Shown here piece by piece: positions 57,681-64,000 of a stretch of 64,000 nucleotides of DNA. Source of the stretch: Rehmannia glutinosa (lineage: Eukaryota; Streptophyta; Magnoliopsida; Lamiales; Orobanchaceae); assembly GCA_016081115.2 (NCBI GenBank), contig CM071928.1:60271950-60335949 (forward strand). Reading direction: 5' to 3'. The stretch's first letter is position 1; every line of letters begins with the position of its first letter. Below the pieces are notes generated by a model. The model made no database searches and was not told the origin of the DNA. It saw only the letters and a list, made by a program, of their open reading frames with translations. Made by a program: the position numbers and the translations under genes.

Positions 57681-58237
57681 TGAGTGACACTCGGAAGAAT
57701 CAAAGAAAAGAAATGGAACACAAAAAAGGAAAAAGAGTCAACTCACAAATCAGCTAAGTAAATTAGTCAGACGGAAAGACAATTATACCAAGTCACCATT
57801 AGCCGAGTCACTAAGAGAACTGTGAGAAGAAGAGTTAAATCACTAAAGGATAAGCCGAGTCACTTATGAGCAAAGTGACAAAAACGCATCGTTTTGACTA
57901 AGCGGGAATGTTTTTAAGGAATACGTCGGATAATGATGATGTGTACGACATAAAGCCGCACACCAAGCTTATGATTGGATATAAATGCTTTGCCGCATTA
58001 AATACGAGACATTAAATGCTAAATAGGCGTGCAAAATCTAAGCCGTTGATTTCGATCATATTTCAAAACCACCGCACGCCCTTTCATAAACCATACTTAA
58101 ACCATTTCTCGTCCGTTTCTCTCACACTACCAAAACTGTTCATTTTCCTTCTCTCAAAAGCAAAGGCAAAAATTCTCTCGAAACCCTATCTATCTGCAAA
58201 TCAATCTCTAAGTTTTTCTTTGATAAAATCCTGAAAA
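57681..58237 (+). other. Spacer between RNase H and the 3' coding region
   Basis: It is A/G-rich and partly reads as the pol tail to about 57760 (ELKHELGLIELSD-like). Then GCGGGAATGTTTTTAAGGAA and a leader with CTCTCAAAAGCAAAGG lead up to the ATG at 58238. No clear promoter could be defined. Confidence 0.45.
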
Positions 58238-61200
58238 ATGGCACCAACCTATGATTTTACCAAGTTAGGGAAGCAAATCCACACCGGGTCTACTGTGGAT
58301 TTCGACGGCATGGTGAAACAGGGGTCCGACGACACCCTAGTGAAGAAAATTGCTGAGAAATTAGAAACGACCGGGCTGAAACCGTTTCTAACGTTAGAAT
58401 ATCCGATGACCTATGTGGAGGAGGTCGCACAATTCTACGTGAATGCTGAGATTCACGATGAAGGAATAAAGTCATCTGTTCACGGAAAGCGGTGACTATC
58501 TCGCCAAGGATTTGGTTAACACTCTCACTACCAACTCAAGGAGCCTCGAAATTAACGGGTGATGTAAACTTGGGCGATGCTTGGAAAGAAATTGCCAAGC
58601 CCGACTTTGCCGATAAAATAGTGTACACAAAAAACAAGAGATCATGAAAGAGGATTATCACAAGTCGTTGGACATAGTTGCCAAATGTATTGACATCAAA
58701 TTTGGCGCTTTGACCAAATCACAAAAGCAAAGCTGATTGTAATGGCCGCAATTATCGCAGAAAAAGAAAATAAATCAAGGTCGAGTTTGTCTCAAATGCA
58801 GACTCTGCCGGAACGTAGGGAACAAATCCTTCAAGGAAGATGGCACATTTGGAGGATCCCTAGGCTGTATGGCCTAGTGATTGGCCGGCCGATGGAGGTG
58901 AAAGGAGTCCCTCTTAGACATGGGAAGGCATTCCATGTTAACAAGAGGATGTTCGAGCAAACCTCTCTCGGCGCACAAAAGAGAGCCTACGCCAAGAGAG
59001 CGACACGAGTGAGGGGAATCACCACCACTCAAGATACAAATGCTTCCTCTCCACCCAAGAAGAAAGATGCCCATGCGGCCCAGAAAGAAGACAAATGCCC
59101 CTGCAAAGAAAAAGAAAGTCAAACTTGCTCCCCCCGCAGCAGAGTCACCCGCCCCGCAGCCATGCCTCTCCCCTCAAAGCGGCGGTCGAGAAGGACACTC
59201 AAATACCTTTCTCCGATCGTCAAAAAGAGGAGAACTCGACAAGCCAAGACGGCGGCTCCTCGAAAAAGACACCAAGACCCTCCCGCCACAAACTAGAGAG
59301 CGCCAAGACTCGAGCTTGAGAAACTGCCTCTCGAAAATCCGAGCAAATCGAGACTCGCTGAGTCCCCGATGTAATTGATGAAACAAATAAGTCTCATGTT
59401 GAAGGCGATCACAGAGGCAACCAAGACACAAACGTAGTCCACACAAATTTGAAAACACAAGAAGGCTGCCGATAGCCGATAGTGATGTGATGATCATATC
59501 TCCACCTTACCCGGACATCCAAAATCGTCTGCGTGAGTGGAGGAAATGGAAGTTGAGTAAATCAAGGAACAGTTCAACGGCCCGAGTTTATAGAAGAAGA
59601 AGAAGAGAGCTGTTAAATTTCCTTGACTAACCACTCGTAATCCCAAAGATCGATGAAGACAATCGCATTTACATCCTGCAGATATTCAAGGACAAGGAGA
59701 AGGAAAGACAGGCAGAGGAAGCCGAGGCACGTGAGAAGGCCAAAGATATGCCCTATCTCCCGCACCACGTAACACACACATCCTCTCCTTGATGTCTTCT
59801 CCGGCGTTGATGAGGATCCTAGAATGTCTTTGCCATAGAAGAGTTGCAAATGCAACAAGCATTGCACGAATCCGAATCCTTCACGAGCAACGATTGATGG
59901 AGGGACCAGAGAGTCCTCCGAACACACCGAAATTGATCCAATGGGAGTGGTTCAACAAATCGCCATCACGTTGTTGCTACCACCACCTCCCCTCACTCGG
60001 ACTGAAGGCAATAAGGGACGTGGCGATGAAACTGGATAGTGGGAACCCCACGAGCCAACCCCTATTGAAGGTGTCTTACCACCGCCCCAACGGTGAACAT
60101 TCAATAGCAACAAATACCGGGAGTTTGGAGACGAGTGACCCCATTCCAAGTCACTCACCGGTGCGCCAACCGAGGGGAAACTCCTCCACCGCAGCAAGGT
60201 CGGAGAATGCTGCAGATGACTCCACAATGAATCAAGGAGGCGAAGTGGAGAAAGTACAACCACCAAACGAACATCAAGTTGCCATCAACGAAGCTCGAGG
60301 CTGAGACCGCCTCTCCGGTGGTGTCAACCGCTCTGAAGGCTAATGACGCCGCTGGCGATGCAATCGAGGCACGAGGAATGAACAGCCGGGAGTTAACACT
60401 GCAGGCGATGAAAGTGCAATCCATGGGGTTGAGACTCCAATGGATGCCACCACGAAGACCCTAAGACACCGACACCGCGAAGGGAGGTCTAAAGCCTCGC
60501 CGCAGATTGAGACTCGCAGGAGGTAATGAAGGCCCACGGGAGGTTGAGACTTCCTGGGGTAAAGAAGTCAAGTAGAGAACATCCCTCCCGCTATCATCGA
60601 CCCATCCGAAAAGGAGATAAGCGCGCTTCATGATTCCTAGGATAATCCCGATGTAACCTTTCTCGGGATCGAAGGCGAAGAAGAAGTTTGAGTCATCCCC
60701 ATGTGACGATCCAAAAGACTCAAACGGGATGTTCCAAGCACGAGCAAGTCCGATCCCAAGACTACTCACAAACCTTTAATTTTGATGATGAGCCACCAAT
60801 GGAAATCTCATCATCGTCCGATGACGCTCGATAAGGCCGAGGACCGCTACTCAATTGGAGAAATCACCGAGACCAACGGGCTTGTTGAGACAAATTGAGG
60901 CTCGCAAGTCGGGTCCACTTCACAACAAACCCCAAACCAACCCAGAGTCCACTACTGCGCAGCTCCTCAAGTCTGCAAAGCAGGTCGATTCCAAAAAGAA
61001 CTTCACCGCTCATCATCGAACAAATCCCGGTTGGCGGTGATGAATCCTTTATAGAATCTTTTCCTTTTTCCCTGGAGGTACCCGACCTCCATGAAGAGTC
61101 GAGAACGAACGCGCACGCTACCACAGCACCAGCTCCGTTTTTCCATCGTGCACCATTGTTCCAAATGATTATGATTTTGACGCCGCATGGCCAACACCGC

Positions 61201-62660
61201 AACGGAGGAATCGGCTAAAGTCCGCGAAGTGTTCAAGGCATTATTCACGAGATTGAACGGATGGAGAGGCATCGAGCCTCTATGGACATGCGATCGACAA
61301 CAGAGATGCCAATCTTACCGTTGATTTAAGAGGCATAACAACGATCGGGGAATGGTGGCAACAAAGAAGAAACAATGCGTGTGGAACAAGTTAGATACTT
61401 CAGGACATTGTTCAACAAGTCTGGTATGGAGAGTCAAAAATGCCGATGCAAAACGGTTTGAAAGAACATATTGAGCACATGCATGAAGCACACATTGCCG
61501 AGATAAAGTCATTTGCGTGAGCAAAACAAGAGTGATCTACAAACGTTTGGAAGAAACCATGAATACAAAATTCAGCCTTCTCATGGCTGAGATGAAGTGA
61601 TTTCAAAGTGAGTCCAACGCTACTCGATCCGACTTTCGTCCGCATACTCTGCAGCGGACTCGAGACAGAACTCTACCATCGCCAGCTCGACTTCCCGCTT
61701 GCAAGATGTTTCAGTGTCCTTCTCTCTTTTGATGATGCTAAAAAGGGGAAGAGGAATACCTTAAAGCACGAAAAGATCCGGCCGAAGAGGATCAATTGTG
61801 AAGGGAAAGACAAATGAGGAAGTCACTAAACAAAAGAAAGGAAAATCTGAGGGGGGGGAAGGATCGAAAGATGTGACCTTAATGATTGCACAAACCCCCA
61901 ACAGGAGTCTCACACAAATGACATTATCGCTGAAAACTCCTCGTGACTCTGCCACTCCAACACTCTTGCTATATCTATGGCTAAAAAGAGAAAACAATTG
62001 AAGCGAGGGATGAAGGAAGTGGAAGGAAGAATGAATGCCCGGTTATGAACATCTTGAAACAAAGACATGGAGGCATTCCAAGAGACGAGAGACACTTATG
62101 CCATCTCGGATGTCGGGATGGAGCCACGATCGCTTGATGAGTTTAAAACGCTCGAATCACGAAGGATACTTTGCAAATATATCTATGGCTCAAGCTTGGG
62201 ACTTGTCTTGGGAAAAGGGTCTCACGTTATGTGAAGAAGGCGACAGCAAAGCAGCAGACCACCTAAATGATCACTCTTGGTCACTCACTGAAAGAAGAAG
62301 ACCCCAAGACAAAGACACGCCCGCAGGTAGAGGAAGAAGCGGTGGTGGAGGAAGAAGCTTGGACCCAGGCCTCCGCCCAAAAACATTGAATCGTAGATCC
62401 AGGCAAGAAAGGAGGGATCTACTCGGGCTGGTCTTGACCAAGTAGTAAATTTGCAAGTGGCTAAAAGTAACGCTGAGTATGCAAAAAGAATAGAAGAAGA
62501 AAACAAGAGACAAAATCAGCTATGGGAGGAAAGACAGGAAAGATTAAGAAGAGATGAAGCTGCGAGAAAGGCATATGAAAAGAAAAAGAAGGCGGTGACG
62601 ATGAGAAAAAGAGAAGAAGAGAAGAAGATCTTTGAACAAGATGAAAGAAGGAGACAGTGA
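58238..62660 (+). pseudogene. Large post-pol coding region of the SIRE-type element (env-like position), decayed
   Basis: About 4.4 kb of protein-like sequence follows RNase H. The first piece (ATG 58238) reads MAPTYDFTKLGKQIHTGS... and LKPFLTLEYPMTYVEEVAQF with YVNAEIHDEGIKSSVHGK, then TLTLPTQGAS-like wording: the pattern of the plant-transposon/retroelement domain often found in such extra ORFs. Next is a Lys/Pro-rich stretch (59040-59300), mixed-frame segments, and a coiled-coil end (62451-62660, ENKRQNQLWEERQERLRRDE and KKAVTMRKREEEKKIFEQDE). SIRE1-type elements carry an envelope-like ORF in this place. I see no signal peptide or membrane segment, so the envelope label is positional only. 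Confidence 0.62.
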
Positions 62661-62938
62661 AGGAGATGAAGTGTTGTTGTCCACCCCTTCGTGTATTTTA
62701 TTATGTAAATACATACAATGTAAGTCTTCTGAAATAAAGCTATAAATTCTTTATTTTCTGTAGACAAATATGTGCTTTGATACACCTTGTAAATAGTTGT
62801 GTAAAAGAACAAGAATGTTATGATCAATAAAAGAATTGATTCTGCGCATACATTCTATGTCAATACATTATCTGTATGTATCTTTGCTATTTGCATTTTT
62901 GAATGGTTTAAGTTTTGGCATCATCAAAAAGGGGAAAT
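62661..62938 (+). other. 3' untranslated part and polypurine tract of the SIRE-type element
   Basis: AT-rich leader to the LTR. AAAAAGGGGAAAT (62926-62938) immediately before the LTR start is the expected polypurine tract; GGCATCATCAAAAAGGGG is typical wording for SIRE-type elements. Confidence 0.85.
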
Positions 62939-64000
62939 TGTTAGGAAATTTATTGTTTAGATTTTGATGAATGCCATGTAAAACTTAGAATAGGAAGTTG
63001 GCACCCCAATTCTTGTTGTAAAATGCATTTTAATAAATAGAGTGCCAAAAGTGAGTTAAGTCGGCCACGCCCTAACATGCAAGAAGACAACTGAAAACTA
63101 GAAGGAAGACTCATTGCGAGACAAATTGAGTATGGCAAAGAAGAGTAGACGAACTCTATCAAGAAGCGGTGAGATGCACTGAGTGGAGTATCGGTCAAGT
63201 CAACTCGAGAAAAGCCAAGTCTCAAGTTGAAGTGACAAAGAGTCATCCAATGATTGGAAGCGACTCTAAGTCACCTGGGAAAGCAAAAAATGCAAATCAA
63301 GTCGAGATAATCAGAAAAGATCCGTTGCCGCAAATCAAGAGAATTACTTAAACAAGTAATATCTCCATATCACCTTTCTCGAGTGCTCGATCCCGAGGAA
63401 GCGTGCAAAAGGAATGAACCAATGGGGAGCACTACACCGTGTCGAACTCGAAAAGGTGAAAGAACAATTCATACGAGGAAATGGCAATTCCGAGGATCAA
63501 CAAGACAAGCCAACGACTGCAAGTGACTTTCAAAAATAAGCCTATCTCTTCAACGGGCAAATTTTTGAAAGATCACTATAAAAGGCTGAGGAGTTCATTT
63601 GAGAATGAGAGACATAAGTGGGATGCAAGTTACAGACCTGAACCAAAAACGTTCAAGCAATTATTAGAAAATCTGAAACATTCTCAATCCTCAAGCTTAC
63701 ACTACGAAGAACATCAATCCAACACTCACTTGTGAAGGAAAGATAACTTCAATCAGTTGAAGAGGAAAATACTGAAAAATCAAGGGGTCTACATTCCACG
63801 AAGGATTGTAGGAAGGTTCAAGATCGAACCAAGTCTTAAGCCTTTGGAGGGCTTCGTGATCAAATCCAAAGAGCTTGAGCAAGTGAGCTATAGTAGCAAG
63901 GCAAATGCCTGAAGAAGCTAAGTCGTACGAGAAGCCACCGAGTGATCAAGGCGTCTCAGATCGAGTCCCTAAGGATCAAGTCACCGTGTGATCAAGACTT
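62939..64000 (+). repeat. 3' LTR of the SIRE-type element (cut by window edge)
   Basis: It starts TGTTAGGAAATTT and matches 50510 to about 51565 throughout. TATA box at 63577. The remaining ~500 bp and the right-hand parts of the enclosing Athila-like and Tork-type elements lie beyond 64000. Confidence 0.93.

Noticed and set aside
58238..58495. Possible host gene with a clean start codon and leader
   Set aside because: It lies between RNase H and the polypurine tract of a SIRE-type element and has the wording of a retroelement accessory ORF.
50510..64000. Endogenous pararetrovirus considered because of the long extra coding region
   Set aside because: True LTRs, a tRNA-Met primer site, copia domain order with integrase, and a polypurine tract next to the LTR identify a copia retrotransposon.

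Overview
This window is nuclear DNA of a flowering plant, probably a eudicot. The signs are an AT-rich background, spliced genes with GT-AG introns, a plant-specific PRONE-type RopGEF gene, a FAR1/MULE-derived gene relic and dense plant LTR retrotransposons of both superfamilies (Ale-, Tork- and SIRE-like copia; Athila- and Tat-like gypsy). I cannot name the species. No tRNA, rRNA, CRISPR or bacterial feature was seen.

Layout. 1-1109: 3' end of a copia element cut by the window edge. 1110-9990: gene-poor DNA with several small DNA transposons (hAT, foldback and CACTA-type ends; four of the window's hAT copies have exact 8-bp target duplications) and a decayed minus-strand FAR1/FHY3-like gene (3258-5810) cut at its 3' side by a CACTA terminus. 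9990-14400: the only convincing host gene, a five-exon RopGEF on the plus strand, intact apart from one missing base in exon 4; introns 3 and 4 each carry a copy of the same MITE family. 14500-17100: further MITEs and plain intergenic DNA.

17104-32719 is one compound insertion, bounded by the same 5-bp target duplication (CTAAT): a copia element whose tail was hit by an Athila-like gypsy element, after which part of the nest was duplicated in tandem and the left gypsy copy collapsed to a solo LTR. From 33598 to the right edge lies a second nest at least four levels deep. A Tat-like gypsy element holds a hAT MITE, a SIRE-type solo LTR (itself holding two reversed Athila-type solo LTRs and an 848-bp tandem duplication), another solo LTR and an antisense extra ORF. 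Its 3' LTR is broken by a Tork-type copia element, which is broken by a pol-less Athila-like element, which is broken by a SIRE-type copia element with a 5-kb post-pol region running off the window.

Apart from the RopGEF, nearly all coding signal is broken transposon protein. The most unusual recurring signal is a family of GC-rich palindromes (core GCACGGGTNACCCGTGC and GCACGGNCCGTGC) clustered in LTRs and untranslated parts of several Athila-like copies and also in the unrelated copia LTR. Paired repeats differ mostly by 1-4 bp indels, which raises the question of residual assembly error and bears directly on how the RopGEF frameshift should be read.
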